DNA of 15,435 nt from Adhaeribacter sp. (GCA_028288395.1 JAQBNV010000229.1:1-15435), one strand, 5' to 3'. Numbered from the stretch's first letter, positions 8,164-15,203 are shown. The notes: generated from the sequence alone by a model not told the origin. Numbers and translations: made by a program.

Positions 8164-9111
8164 ATGACGCCTTTTCCTTTTTCCTGCCTCATCATCGATC
8201 ACATGCACCCCTCTATTGTGCCTATGCTCGAAGATATTGGTATAACCGTCGATTACCGGCCGGAACTGAAACCGAACGAAATACCGGATCTATTGCCGCA
8301 GTTTGATGGCCTGGTAGTTAGGAGTAAAATAAAAATAACTGCAGATTTGATACAGCGGGCGGACAAGCTAAAGTTTGTGGGCCGGGCCGGTGCTGGGGTA
8401 GATAATGTTGACGCAGCTGCGTTGGCCGGCAGAGGCATTGCCTTAATTAATGCTCCTGAAGGAAACGCGGATGCCGTTGGCGAATTTACCCTTGGTTTGT
8501 TGCTTGCCTTATTCCGGAATGTGGTAAAAGCCGATAAAGAAGTGCGGGCCTTCCAGTGGCAGCGGGAAGAAAACCGGGGTGAAGAAATAATGGGTAAAAC
8601 CATCGGCATCATCGGATATGGGAACATGGGCCGGGCATTTGCCCGCCGTTTAGCGAGTTTTAACTGCCAGGTGTTAGCCTACGACCTGAACGATGGGCTG
8701 GCAGCCGATGAATTTGCCCAACTGGTTCCTTTAAACCAGCTATTTGCCCATTCCGACGTGGTAAGCCTGCATATTCCATTTACGCCCAACAACCGTCATT
8801 TTGCTGGCGAAGCCTTCTTTGAGTCTTTTGCCAAAAATATCTGGTTCCTGAATACCGCCCGGGGCGAAATAGTAGATCAGGAGGTGCTAATTGCCGGGTT
8901 AAAATCCGGTAAAATCCGAGGCGCGGCCCTGGATGTACTCGAAAACGAACAATTGCGCACCTTAACAGAAAGGCAAAAAGCCGGGTTCGAATTTCTTTCT
9001 ACTACAAATAATGTTATTTTAACGCCTCATATTGGCGGTTGGTCGCACCAATCTTACGTAAAAATAAACGAGGTGCTGGTGCGTAAAATAAAAGCTTTGC
9101 TGGCCGGCTGA
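8164..9111 (+). CDS. D-2-hydroxyacid dehydrogenase (phosphoglycerate dehydrogenase-like)
   Basis: This is an NAD-dependent dehydrogenase of the D-isomer-specific 2-hydroxyacid family, 315 residues. The nucleotide-binding loop GYGNMGR is at 151–157. The catalytic residues are Arg233 (TARGE), Glu262 (in a DVLENE context) and His289 (TPHIGG). The early VGRAGAGVDNVD segment (72–83) is characteristic of the 3-phosphoglycerate dehydrogenase branch. There is no C-terminal ACT or other regulatory domain, so it is the short form and would not be expected to show the ACT-mediated serine inhibition known for long SerA proteins. It may serve serine synthesis or reduce another 2-keto acid; the neighbours do not settle this. 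It is 15 bases after mgtE, in the same orientation. Confidence 0.85.
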   Translation: MTPFPFSCLIIDHMHPSIVPMLEDIGITVDYRPELKPNEIPDLLPQFDGLVVRSKIKITADLIQRADKLKFVGRAGAGVDNVDAAALAGRGIALINAPEGNADAVGEFTLGLLLALFRNVVKADKEVRAFQWQREENRGEEIMGKTIGIIGYGNMGRAFARRLASFNCQVLAYDLNDGLAADEFAQLVPLNQLFAHSDVVSLHIPFTPNNRHFAGEAFFESFAKNIWFLNTARGEIVDQEVLIAGLKSGKIRGAALDVLENEQLRTLTERQKAGFEFLSTTNNVILTPHIGGWSHQSYVKINEVLVRKIKALLAG

Positions 9112-9182
9112 AATGCCCAATCCTATAAAAAACGTTACTGCCGCTACATTAAAGCATTAAACCAACTAAACTAACCGGACCG

Positions 9183-9210
9183 GGTAAATTCTGCCTTCAT
9201 TAAATTTACC
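9183..9210 (+). promoter_or_regulatory. Inverted repeat upstream of greA, possible operator
   Basis: GGTAAATT (9183–9190) and AATTTACC (9203–9210) form a perfect 8-bp inverted repeat with a 12-base spacer. It lies about 18–45 bases upstream of the candidate -7 box at 9228, where a regulator could act. No protein is identified. Confidence 0.3.
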
Positions 9211-9227
9211 TAATAGAATATTTTTCG

Positions 9228-9235
9228 TATCTTGC
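9228..9235 (+). promoter_or_regulatory. Weak candidate promoter for greA
   Basis: TATCTTGC resembles the common Bacteroidota -7 sequence TATCTTTG but lacks one T. If active, transcription would begin near 9240, right at the base of the strong hairpin that precedes greA. No clear -33 TTG is seen. Confidence 0.3.
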
Positions 9236-9238
9236 ATT

Positions 9239-9274
9239 AAGAACGGTCTGAACGCAGACCGTTCTTTTTATTTT
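9239..9274 (+). terminator. Strong rho-independent terminator just upstream of greA
   Basis: A perfect 12-bp stem, AAGAACGGTCTG (9239–9250) and CAGACCGTTCTT (9255–9266), closes an AACG tetraloop. It is followed by T runs (9265–9269 and 9271–9274). It lies 127 bases after the dehydrogenase stop and 28 bases before the greA ATG. The simplest reading is the 3' terminator of the rsmA–mgtE–dehydrogenase unit. If the greA promoter is upstream of it, it would be a leader terminator instead. Confidence 0.85.
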
Positions 9275-9302
9275 ACCTGATGTTAATAAACCAATTATAA
9301 TT

Positions 9303-9776
9303 ATGGGAACTGTTTCTTATTACACTGCGGAGGGTTTACAAAAGTTAAAAGACGAACTCGCAGAATTAAAAACAAAAGGACGCTCCGAGGTGGCCCGGCA
9401 ATTAGCCGAAGCCCGGGACAAAGGAGATTTAAGCGAAAATGCCGAATATGATGCTGCCAAAGATGCGCAGGGTCACTTGGAATTAAAAATCTCGAAACTC
9501 GAAGAAGTGGTAGGGAATGCGCGCCTAATAGACGATTCTAACCTGGATTTAAGCAAAGCCCTCATCCTGTCGAAGGTGAAAATCAAAAACCTGAAAAACG
9601 GTATGGTAATGGATTATTGCCTGGTTTCGGAAGAAGAAGCGAATCTGGCCGCCGGTAGGATATCTGTTAAATCGCCCATCGGCAAAGGTTTGTTAGGTAA
9701 ATCGGTCGGCGATGTCGCCGAAATAACCATCCCGGCCGGGGAAATAAAATTTGAAATATTAGAAATATCGCGTTAA
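9303..9776 (+). CDS. greA: Transcription elongation factor GreA
   Basis: GreA enters the RNA polymerase secondary channel and stimulates cleavage of backtracked RNA. The 157-residue protein has the expected two parts: an antiparallel coiled coil (about 1–75) and a C-terminal FKBP-like domain (about 83–157). The acidic coiled-coil tip GDLSENAEYD (41–50) holds Asp42 and Glu45, equivalent to the catalytic E. coli Asp41 and Glu44. SPIGKGLLGK (124–133) is the usual C-terminal signature. The ATG at 9303 gives the standard start. A strong hairpin lies just upstream, and a HIT-family gene follows after five bases. Confidence 0.97.
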   Translation: MGTVSYYTAEGLQKLKDELAELKTKGRSEVARQLAEARDKGDLSENAEYDAAKDAQGHLELKISKLEEVVGNARLIDDSNLDLSKALILSKVKIKNLKNGMVMDYCLVSEEEANLAAGRISVKSPIGKGLLGKSVGDVAEITIPAGEIKFEILEISR

Positions 9777-9781
9777 CAGCC

Positions 9782-10174
9782 ATGGAAACCATCTTCACCA
9801 AAATAATTAAAGGCGAAATACCCGCTTATAAAATAGCAGAAGATGAGCGCTTCCTGTCGTTTTTAGATGTTTCGCCTTTACAAAAAGGGCATACGCTGGT
9901 AATTCCCAAAGTCCAAACCGACTATATTTTTGATCTGGACGACAGCTTACTGGCCGATATGTGGATACTTGCGAAAAAAGTAGCTGGTGCCGTTAAAAAA
10001 GCAACCGATTGTAAAAGGGTAGGAGTTGCCGTTATCGGCCTGGAAGTTCCCCACGCGCACATTCACCTCATCCCAATTAACGAGATGAACGACATGAATT
10101 TCGCGCAGCCCAAAAAGAAGTTTTCTTCGGAAGATATGGAAGCCATCGCAACTAAAATCCGGGCGCAGTTATAG
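9782..10174 (+). CDS. HIT family hydrolase (HINT-like)
   Basis: Histidine-triad proteins bind nucleotides and hydrolyse phosphoramidate or adenylated substrates. The 130-residue protein starts with the HINT-type METIFTKIIKGEIPAYK. The histidine triad PHAHIHLIP places His91, His93 and His95 at the active site, and an upstream GHTLVIPK (36–43) is also typical. The N-terminal zinc-binding cysteines found in some members are absent. The start is five bases after the greA stop, so the two are almost certainly one transcript, an arrangement common in Bacteroidota. The physiological substrate is unknown. Confidence 0.93.
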   Translation: METIFTKIIKGEIPAYKIAEDERFLSFLDVSPLQKGHTLVIPKVQTDYIFDLDDSLLADMWILAKKVAGAVKKATDCKRVGVAVIGLEVPHAHIHLIPINEMNDMNFAQPKKKFSSEDMEAIATKIRAQL

Positions 10175-10189
10175 ATTTTAAAATTTGAT

Positions 10190-10232
10190 AAAAAGACCTT
10201 ACAGATAGTTTTCTGTAAGGTCTTTTTTATTT
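10190..10232. terminator. Rho-independent terminator after greA–HIT
   Basis: AGACCTTACAG (10194–10204) pairs with CTGTAAGGTCT (10213–10223). The stem extends outward through A and T runs and inward by one A–T pair to about 16 bp around a 6-base loop. It is followed on the plus strand by TTTTTTATTT. The A run on its left also makes it usable on the minus strand. Confidence 0.9.
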
Positions 10233-10302
10233 AGCCCCGAATTATTTTATTTTGGTTCGGCTTAATACATTCAAAAAAGATAAAAAATATTCCCATATAT
10301 CT

Positions 10303-11445
10303 ATGCAGGTAAATAATAATCCTATTTGGCTGATGAGTTCGGCATTTGATAAACTGAAGTTGCCCGAATTAATTTCCCGGGCCCAAACCATTGGGGTGCA
10401 GGGTATCGACCTATGCGTATTCCGGCGCGATGGTACCCGGCAGGATCACGTAGCTACCCACCTGGATTATGAACAATTTAACCTGGAGGATGCAAAAAAA
10501 ACCTTACAATTGTTTAACAGAGCAAACCTGAAATTATCGGTTGGGGCTTTCGAAAACCTGATTGGAGGGCCGGAAGGAGAACGCCGGAAAAACCAGGATC
10601 ACCTGCTGAAACTAATCCGGATGGCTCATTTATTGGGTGGTAACCAAAATGAGGTAAAAGTGGGTACTTTTGTCGGGTTTAACCACGAAATAGGTAATCA
10701 GGAAGGTGGATTCCAGAAAAACCTGGAAGAATACGCCCGCGTATTCAGGCCTATTATCAAATATGCCGAAGACTTAGGCATAACGGTGCTGTACGAAAAT
10801 TGCCCTATGGAAGGCTGGCGCTCTGCCTCTTACACAACTACTTTTAATAATCTAACCGGGGTGCTGGCAGCCCGCAAACTCATGTATGCCCTTATTCCGA
10901 GTCCGGCCCACGGCGAAATATATGATCCGTCGCACGACGTTTGGCAGCACGTAGATCCCGTGGCGGTAATGCAGGAAACTGATTTTTCGCGTTTGCACCG
11001 GATACACGTTAAAGCTACCCGTAATTTACACAACCGCGTGCGGGCCCACTGGGGCGGTATGTACCCGGCGCAGGCCGTAGAAAAATCTCTGGCCGAAAAA
11101 GCAGGGGTACCGGTACCGGCCCATGATTGGGACCGGCACAATTACGAAGCGATGCTGCCGGGTTTCGGCGGTTCCGACAGCATGGACTGGCGGGCATTTG
11201 TGGATATAATAAAAGCCAAAGGTTTTAACGGCCCATTCGAAATTGAAAACGAAGCCAAAAATTCGAAAGATACCGGCAACCTGGAAGCTACTGTTCAGGG
11301 TTTTACTGGCGCCATTTACGCCCTGATGCCTATGTTATGGCCCCTTACGCCAGCCGGTTACCAGTACGACCAAAGCCAGCAAAAACCATTGATTGAAGTA
11401 GCCAATACAGATATTCCGGTAGTTACCATGGAACAATTGCTGTAG
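10303..11445 (+). CDS. Sugar phosphate isomerase/epimerase family protein (xylose isomerase-like TIM barrel)
   Basis: The frame extends to a TTG at 10252, but the ATG at 10303 gives 380 residues starting MQVNNNPIWLMSSAFDK and is preferred. The protein belongs to the AP endonuclease 2 / xylose isomerase-like TIM-barrel family. Probable metal ligands are Glu165 (YENCP), Asp208 (YDPSH), His235 (HVKA) and Glu313 or Glu315 (FEIENE), the usual Glu-Asp-His-Glu pattern. There is no signal peptide, so it should be cytoplasmic. It stands alone between the terminator at 10190–10232 and the convergent ruvC, so context does not name the substrate. Members often isomerise or epimerise sugars, inosose or keto-sugars. 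No clear terminator is seen in the 53-base gap to ruvC. Confidence 0.8.
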   Translation: MQVNNNPIWLMSSAFDKLKLPELISRAQTIGVQGIDLCVFRRDGTRQDHVATHLDYEQFNLEDAKKTLQLFNRANLKLSVGAFENLIGGPEGERRKNQDHLLKLIRMAHLLGGNQNEVKVGTFVGFNHEIGNQEGGFQKNLEEYARVFRPIIKYAEDLGITVLYENCPMEGWRSASYTTTFNNLTGVLAARKLMYALIPSPAHGEIYDPSHDVWQHVDPVAVMQETDFSRLHRIHVKATRNLHNRVRAHWGGMYPAQAVEKSLAEKAGVPVPAHDWDRHNYEAMLPGFGGSDSMDWRAFVDIIKAKGFNGPFEIENEAKNSKDTGNLEATVQGFTGAIYALMPMLWPLTPAGYQYDQSQQKPLIEVANTDIPVVTMEQLL

Positions 11446-11498
11446 GCATTTTTTAGAAATATTATGATGAACTAACCTAAATTAAGGTCAACATTGCC

Positions 11499-12068
11499 TT
11501 ATTTTATCCGGCCCGGGTTATCCGTCAGAAAGCTTTTCCAGGATTTGGTACCGGCCTGGGTGTTAACCCCTTTCTGGTAATGATGACACAGGGCTACTGC
11601 CAAGGCATCGGTGGCATCTAATAACTTAGGAATATTGTATAATTTAAGAATCTGACCCAGCATGTGGGCTACCTGTTCTTTGGAGGCGTTGCCGTTGCCC
11701 GTTATGGATTGTTTAATCCGTTTCGGAGCATATTCGACGTAAGGAATATCCCGTGATAAGGCGGCGGCAATAGCTACTCCCTGGGCGCGTCCCAGTTTTA
11801 GCATCGACTGTACGTTGTTCGAGAAGAATTGGGCTTCAATGGCCATCTCGTCGGGTAAATATTGGTTAATCAACTCGATGGTGCCGTCGTAGATGCGTTT
11901 TAATTTAACAGCGTGGTTTTTTTCACGTTTGAGGTTAAGGGTATCGTAGGTGAGTACCTTTATTTTAGATCCGGTAACTTCAATCAGGGCAAAGCCCATA
12001 ATGGTGGTGCCGGGGTCAATTCCCAGGATTAATTTATTATTTAAAAGGGTAGGCGAAGCTTTTATCAT
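11499..12068 (-). CDS. ruvC: Holliday junction resolvase RuvC
   Basis: RuvC is the endonuclease that resolves Holliday junctions with RuvAB during recombination and repair. The 189-residue protein has an RNase H-like fold. The acidic catalytic residues are Asp18 (LGIDPGT), Glu78 (AIEAQFF), Asp151 and Asp154 (DATDALAVALCHH), matching E. coli Asp7, Glu66, Asp138 and Asp141. The N-terminus is about ten residues longer than in E. coli, which is common in this phylum. No later ATG lies before the first catalytic Asp. A perfect -7 box at 12076–12083 lies only eight bases upstream, implying a nearly leaderless mRNA. It is convergent with the TIM-barrel gene and divergent from DUF4202. Confidence 0.96.
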   Translation of the reverse strand: MIKASPTLLNNKLILGIDPGTTIMGFALIEVTGSKIKVLTYDTLNLKREKNHAVKLKRIYDGTIELINQYLPDEMAIEAQFFSNNVQSMLKLGRAQGVAIAAALSRDIPYVEYAPKRIKQSITGNGNASKEQVAHMLGQILKLYNIPKLLDATDALAVALCHHYQKGVNTQAGTKSWKSFLTDNPGRIK

Positions 12069-12075
12069 GGATTTA

Positions 12076-12083
12076 CAAAGCTA
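12076..12083 (-). promoter_or_regulatory. Bacteroidota-type -7 promoter box for ruvC
   Basis: On the minus strand this reads TAGCTTTG, an exact TAnnTTTG match. Transcription would begin around 12070, one to three bases before the ruvC ATG at 12068. No obvious -33 TTG is present at the expected distance. Confidence 0.5.
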
Positions 12084-12143
12084 CGAACATATCGGCAGCA
12101 TCTAAAATTCAGGGCGGGCTAATTAAAATTAACCTAAAACCGA

Positions 12144-12151
12144 TACCTTTA
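12144..12151 (+). promoter_or_regulatory. Weak candidate -7 box for the DUF4202 operon
   Basis: TACCTTTA matches TAnnTTTG except for the last base. It lies 26 bases before the DUF4202 ATG at 12178, which would leave a leader of about 20 bases. It shares the 109-base divergent gap with the ruvC promoter. Confidence 0.35.
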
Positions 12152-12177
12152 AGCAGATTAAAAGAAAATAATACCCC

Positions 12178-12765
12178 ATGTTTGATAATAAGCGTTTTGA
12201 GGCCGCTATTCAGAAGTTTGATGAAGTCAACGCCGAAGACCCGCAAACCGAAGTAGTGGATGGTGTTTCCTATCCCAAGGAAGTTTTGTATGCCCAACGC
12301 ATGACTACTTGTTTAAACAAGGTTGCGCCGGATGCTTCAGAAGCGTTGCAACTGGCCGTTCGTTGCCAGCATATTCGACGATGGGCTATCCCGCGTCAGG
12401 ATTTTCCAATGGATAAAGTAGGTTACCACAAATGGCGCAACAGCCTGAAAAGTTACCACGCCGAAATAGCCGGTCAGCTATTAGAGGAGGTGGGCTACGA
12501 TCCTGAGATCATTGGGCGGGTACAATTCTTGGTGCAGAAACGACAACTGAAAATAGACCCGGAAGTGCAGCTCCTGGAAGATGTTATTTGCCTGGTATTT
12601 CTGGAATATTATTTTCTGGATTTTGCCCGGCAGCACGAAGAGGAAAAGATTATAGATATTGTGCAGAAAACCTGGCGTAAGATGACTCCCAAGGGGCACG
12701 AATGGGCACTGCAATTAGCTTTGCCAGCCGAAGCGCAGGCATTAGTTGCAAAAGCTTTGGCGTAA
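12178..12765 (+). CDS. DUF4202 family protein
   Basis: I recognise this 195-residue protein as DUF4202-like; no function has been established for the family as far as I know. It is predicted to be cytoplasmic and mostly helical, without signal peptide or membrane segments. Conserved-looking polar residues are clustered: CQHIRRW (63–69), YHKWR (83–87), YHAE (93–96) and LEDVICLVFLEYY (133–145). The scattered His and Asp residues (His65, His84, His94, Asp135) resemble an HD-type metal site, but that is an inference. The ATG at 12178 is well placed. It leads a probable operon with the exported MBL-fold gene 19 bases downstream. Confidence 0.75.
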   Translation: MFDNKRFEAAIQKFDEVNAEDPQTEVVDGVSYPKEVLYAQRMTTCLNKVAPDASEALQLAVRCQHIRRWAIPRQDFPMDKVGYHKWRNSLKSYHAEIAGQLLEEVGYDPEIIGRVQFLVQKRQLKIDPEVQLLEDVICLVFLEYYFLDFARQHEEEKIIDIVQKTWRKMTPKGHEWALQLALPAEAQALVAKALA

Positions 12766-12784
12766 AAATTAAAATAAAATTGCT

Positions 12785-13876
12785 ATGAAAAATAACCGGG
12801 TTTTATTTGCCTCGCTAAGCTTGGCTGCTGTTCTGTTTTCGGGTTTTGCAACACCGCTGTTTAGGCCAGCACCCGTTAAAGAACTGGCGGTCACTGCAGC
12901 CAACCTAACCATGTACTGGATTGATACGGAAGGCGGGGCGGCTACTCTTTTGGTTACACCGGCCGGTGAATCAGTATTAATTGACACCGGCAATCCGGGT
13001 GGGCGCGATGCCGAACGCATTTTTCAGGTGGCCCGGAATGTAGCCGGCCTGAAACAAATCGACCACCTGGTAACCACCCACTGGCACATCGATCATTACG
13101 GAGGAGCGGCTGAACTGGCCCAGAAAATTCCCATCATCGAAGTAATTGATAAAGGCGTGCCGGCCAGCCTACCCGAAGACCAGAACTTTGCCCGGAATAT
13201 TAAACCTTACCAGGATATGGCCGTCAAAAAAAGATCGTTGATTAAACCAAACGAAACCATTAAACTACAACGGTTGGCGAAGGGCTTACCAAACCTGACC
13301 ATCCGTTTTGTAGGGGTTGACAAGAAATTTGTGGCGGTGACCAAAGCGGTAAAGAGCGCCGAAACGTGCGAAAATGCGACGGATAAAGCGCCTGACACTT
13401 CCGACAACGCCAACAGTACAGTGCTGGTAATGGATTACGGTCCGTTCCGGTTCTTCGATGGCGGTGACCTGACCTGGAATATTGAAAAGAACCTGGTTTG
13501 TCCGGATAACCTTGTGGGTACAGTTGATGTATTTCAGGTAAACCATCACGGTCTCGATCAGAGTAATAACCCGCTGTTGATAAAAAACCTGTCGCCTACC
13601 GTTAGCATCATGAACAATGGCACCCGCAAAGGAGGCGGTCCTGAAACCATTACTACCCTCCGCAATACCCCCAGCATCCAGGCCGCTTACCAGTTGCACA
13701 AAAATATTCGGGTTGATTCGCAGTTTAATACCCAGGAGCCTTATATTGCGAACCTGGAAGAAAATTGTAAAGCCAATTATATAAAATTATCGGTAGCGCC
13801 CGACGGTAAAAAATATACCGTCAGTATTCCGGCCACCAACCACCAGAAAACCTTTACTACTAAAACTGTTCACTAA
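12785..13876 (+). CDS. Exported metallo-beta-lactamase fold hydrolase (ComEC/Rec2-type domain)
   Basis: The 363-residue protein starts with a typical signal peptide (about 1–22, no lipobox cysteine), so it should act in the periplasm or outside the cell. The mature part has the MBL metal motif H-x-H-x-D-H in THWHIDHYGG (98–107; His99, His101, Asp103, His104). A later aspartate follows in DGGDLTW (Asp228) and a histidine in QVNHHG (254–255), an arrangement like the soluble MBL domain of ComEC. A basic, low-complexity insertion is at about 185–210. It has none of the ComEC membrane helices, so DNA uptake is not implied. Possible substrates include phosphodiesters, but none can be assigned. It lies 19 bases after DUF4202 and 20 bases before the Dabb gene. 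Confidence 0.85.
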   Translation: MKNNRVLFASLSLAAVLFSGFATPLFRPAPVKELAVTAANLTMYWIDTEGGAATLLVTPAGESVLIDTGNPGGRDAERIFQVARNVAGLKQIDHLVTTHWHIDHYGGAAELAQKIPIIEVIDKGVPASLPEDQNFARNIKPYQDMAVKKRSLIKPNETIKLQRLAKGLPNLTIRFVGVDKKFVAVTKAVKSAETCENATDKAPDTSDNANSTVLVMDYGPFRFFDGGDLTWNIEKNLVCPDNLVGTVDVFQVNHHGLDQSNNPLLIKNLSPTVSIMNNGTRKGGGPETITTLRNTPSIQAAYQLHKNIRVDSQFNTQEPYIANLEENCKANYIKLSVAPDGKKYTVSIPATNHQKTFTTKTVH

Positions 13877-13896
13877 ATATTAAAACCTTAACATAC

Positions 13897-14325
13897 ATGA
13901 GAAAACAACTTTACTTCCTACTGGCCGCCCTATTGTGGTGCGGCGTAACTACTTCAGCCATGAGTCAGAGAAAAACCACTCCACAACCCAAGCCGCTATT
14001 AATCAAAGAAAATGAAGGCTTGTTGCGCCATGTTGTATTATTTAAATTTAAAGATTCTGCCACTCCCACGCAGGTGAAACAAGTAGAACGGGCTTTTTCG
14101 GCCTTACCGAGTAAAATAACTACCATTGTCGATTACGAATGGGGTACGAATATGAGTCCTGAAAACCTGGCACAAGGTTTTACCCATTGCTTTCTGGTAA
14201 CTTTTAAAAATGCCGCCGATCGTGACGCTTACCTGCCGCACCCAGCCCACAAAGAATTCGGTAGTATTTTAGGCCCCTATCTGGATAAAGTATTAGTGAT
14301 TGATTTTATCGGGGCGAAGAATTAA
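13897..14325 (+). CDS. Exported Dabb (stress-responsive A/B barrel) domain protein
   Basis: The 142-residue protein has an N-terminal signal peptide (about 1–23, ending near TSAMS) and then a proline- and lysine-rich linker to about residue 40. The Dabb ferredoxin-like domain fills about 43–138. It opens with LRHVVLFKFK (43–52) and contains HPAHKEF (115–121), the usual His-rich signature of this family. Characterised Dabb proteins are small dimeric alpha/beta barrels, some enzymatic and some of unknown role. An exported version is typical of Bacteroidota and Planctomycetes-like genomes, where the function is not known. It follows the MBL gene by 20 bases and is closed by the terminator at 14398. 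Confidence 0.85.
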   Translation: MRKQLYFLLAALLWCGVTTSAMSQRKTTPQPKPLLIKENEGLLRHVVLFKFKDSATPTQVKQVERAFSALPSKITTIVDYEWGTNMSPENLAQGFTHCFLVTFKNAADRDAYLPHPAHKEFGSILGPYLDKVLVIDFIGAKN

Positions 14326-14397
14326 ATAATATTGGAAGATTGCCGGTTCATTATTTAGAACAGATAAAATTCTTGAGAACTGGCCATATTTAAAATC

Positions 14398-14437
14398 AAA
14401 AGCCTGGGAAGTAATTAACTTCTTAGGCTTTTATTTT
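14398..14437 (+). terminator. Rho-independent terminator after the Dabb gene
   Basis: The arm at 14398–14412 pairs with 14418–14432 to give a 15-bp stem with two G·T pairs around an AATTA loop. It is followed by TATTTT. A looser hairpin (GCCGGTTC at 14342–14349 with GAACTGGC at 14377–14384) lies between it and the Dabb stop. Confidence 0.85.
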
Positions 14438-14439
14438 AC

Positions 14440-14735
14440 GGGAAAGTCTAAAGGTTTTACTTTAAAAGCTGGCTGAGGTTAGTATCAGTTGATAAAACCA
14501 TCGACGTCAAGCTAAGAGGAATATTGCTCTTTTGTATGGTTCTGTATTAGAAGCCTGCTTTTCAACTGGTAGGGAGTTGGACCTGTTGATAATGGCAGCT
14601 TTTCAATTGGCTGGCCAAAACTTCCTTTTATATTCACCACCGGCTAATATCAGGCGGGTGTGGAAGGGAAATATTCCAAAATATTCCCTGACGGCTACGG
14701 TGTTATCACCTAACCCGGCGGTTAATTATTAGAGA
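14440..14735. other. Gene-free region between the Dabb terminator and the SnoaL-like gene
   Basis: No convincing gene is seen; the one 66-codon frame here has no recognisable features. It holds an imperfect direct repeat, GCTTTTCAACTGGTAGG (14557–14573) and GCTTTTCAATTGGCTGG (14598–14614), with 14 of 17 bases identical. It also holds an inverted repeat around 14666–14688 (GGGAAATATT with AATATTCCC). The region may be the decayed end of an older gene. Confidence 0.4.
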
Positions 14736-15161
14736 TTAAATTAGTCCGAGTTGCTGCATCATGGCCATTTGGTTCCAAATTTCTCATCGCTTTGCTACCC
14801 TTCCATTTATTGCGTGGTCAATAATAAGCCCTTCAATTTCTACTGCTATGCCAGTGGCTGGTATTTCAGCAAAAGGTCCAGTGTAGGTTCCTTTAGCGGT
14901 CCACCTGATGCTAACTTTTTCTCCGGTGGCAAATTGATCATCGATAGTAAAATGCAAATCTGGGAATGAACCTAGAAGTCCTGCTATCATTTGCCTGAGG
15001 TTATCTAATGAAAGGTCCAGTTGCGGATTATCATTAATATAAATAACACAATTAGGCTGGAATACTTCGTCAGCCATAGAGATATTACCACTATTCAAAC
15101 CATCCACCCATTTCTGTTCGTATGCTGAAATCATCAGGGTAGTATTTTCTTGATTAATCAT
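14736..15161 (-). pseudogene. SnoaL-like / ester cyclase family gene with an in-frame TGA
   Basis: From the ATG at 15161 the frame gives 125 residues of a SnoaL-like (NTF2 fold) protein: FPDLHFTIDD (66–75), GTYTGPFAEIPATG (91–104) and IEGLIIDHAINGR (109–121). It stops at TGA (14784–14786). The same frame continues after the stop for 15 codons, EIWNQMAMMQQLGLI, and ends at TAA (14736–14738). This tail is the normal C-terminus of the family, where W-x-x-W-(D/N)-x-x-x-(M/L)-x-Q-L-G is typical, so TGA sits where TGG (Trp) is expected. A single G-to-A change would restore a 141-residue protein. It could be a recent nonsense mutation, a sequencing error or a tolerated truncation. These proteins are small cyclases or hydrolases of varied, often unknown substrate. 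It has no operon partner on this strand. Confidence 0.75.
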
Positions 15162-15203
15162 GATAGTTTCTGTATTTTAAAGTGAAGAAGTTTGATGAAT
15201 TAA

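Noticed and set aside
10252..10302. Start of the TIM-barrel gene at TTG 10252
   Set aside because: The extra 17 residues are lysine-rich and unlike the family; the ATG at 10303 is better.
12785..13876. A DNA-uptake ComEC protein
   Set aside because: Only the soluble MBL domain with a signal peptide is present; the competence membrane domain and the ComEC N-terminal domain are absent.
14532..14732. A 66-codon plus-strand frame in the gene-free region
   Set aside because: No motif, no ribosome-binding signal, and composition like random sequence; it overlaps repeat elements.
14736..15161. Genome-wide reassignment of TGA to Trp as the explanation for the SnoaL-like gene
   Set aside because: TGA ends rsmA and the dehydrogenase at natural C-termini, so the standard code holds here.
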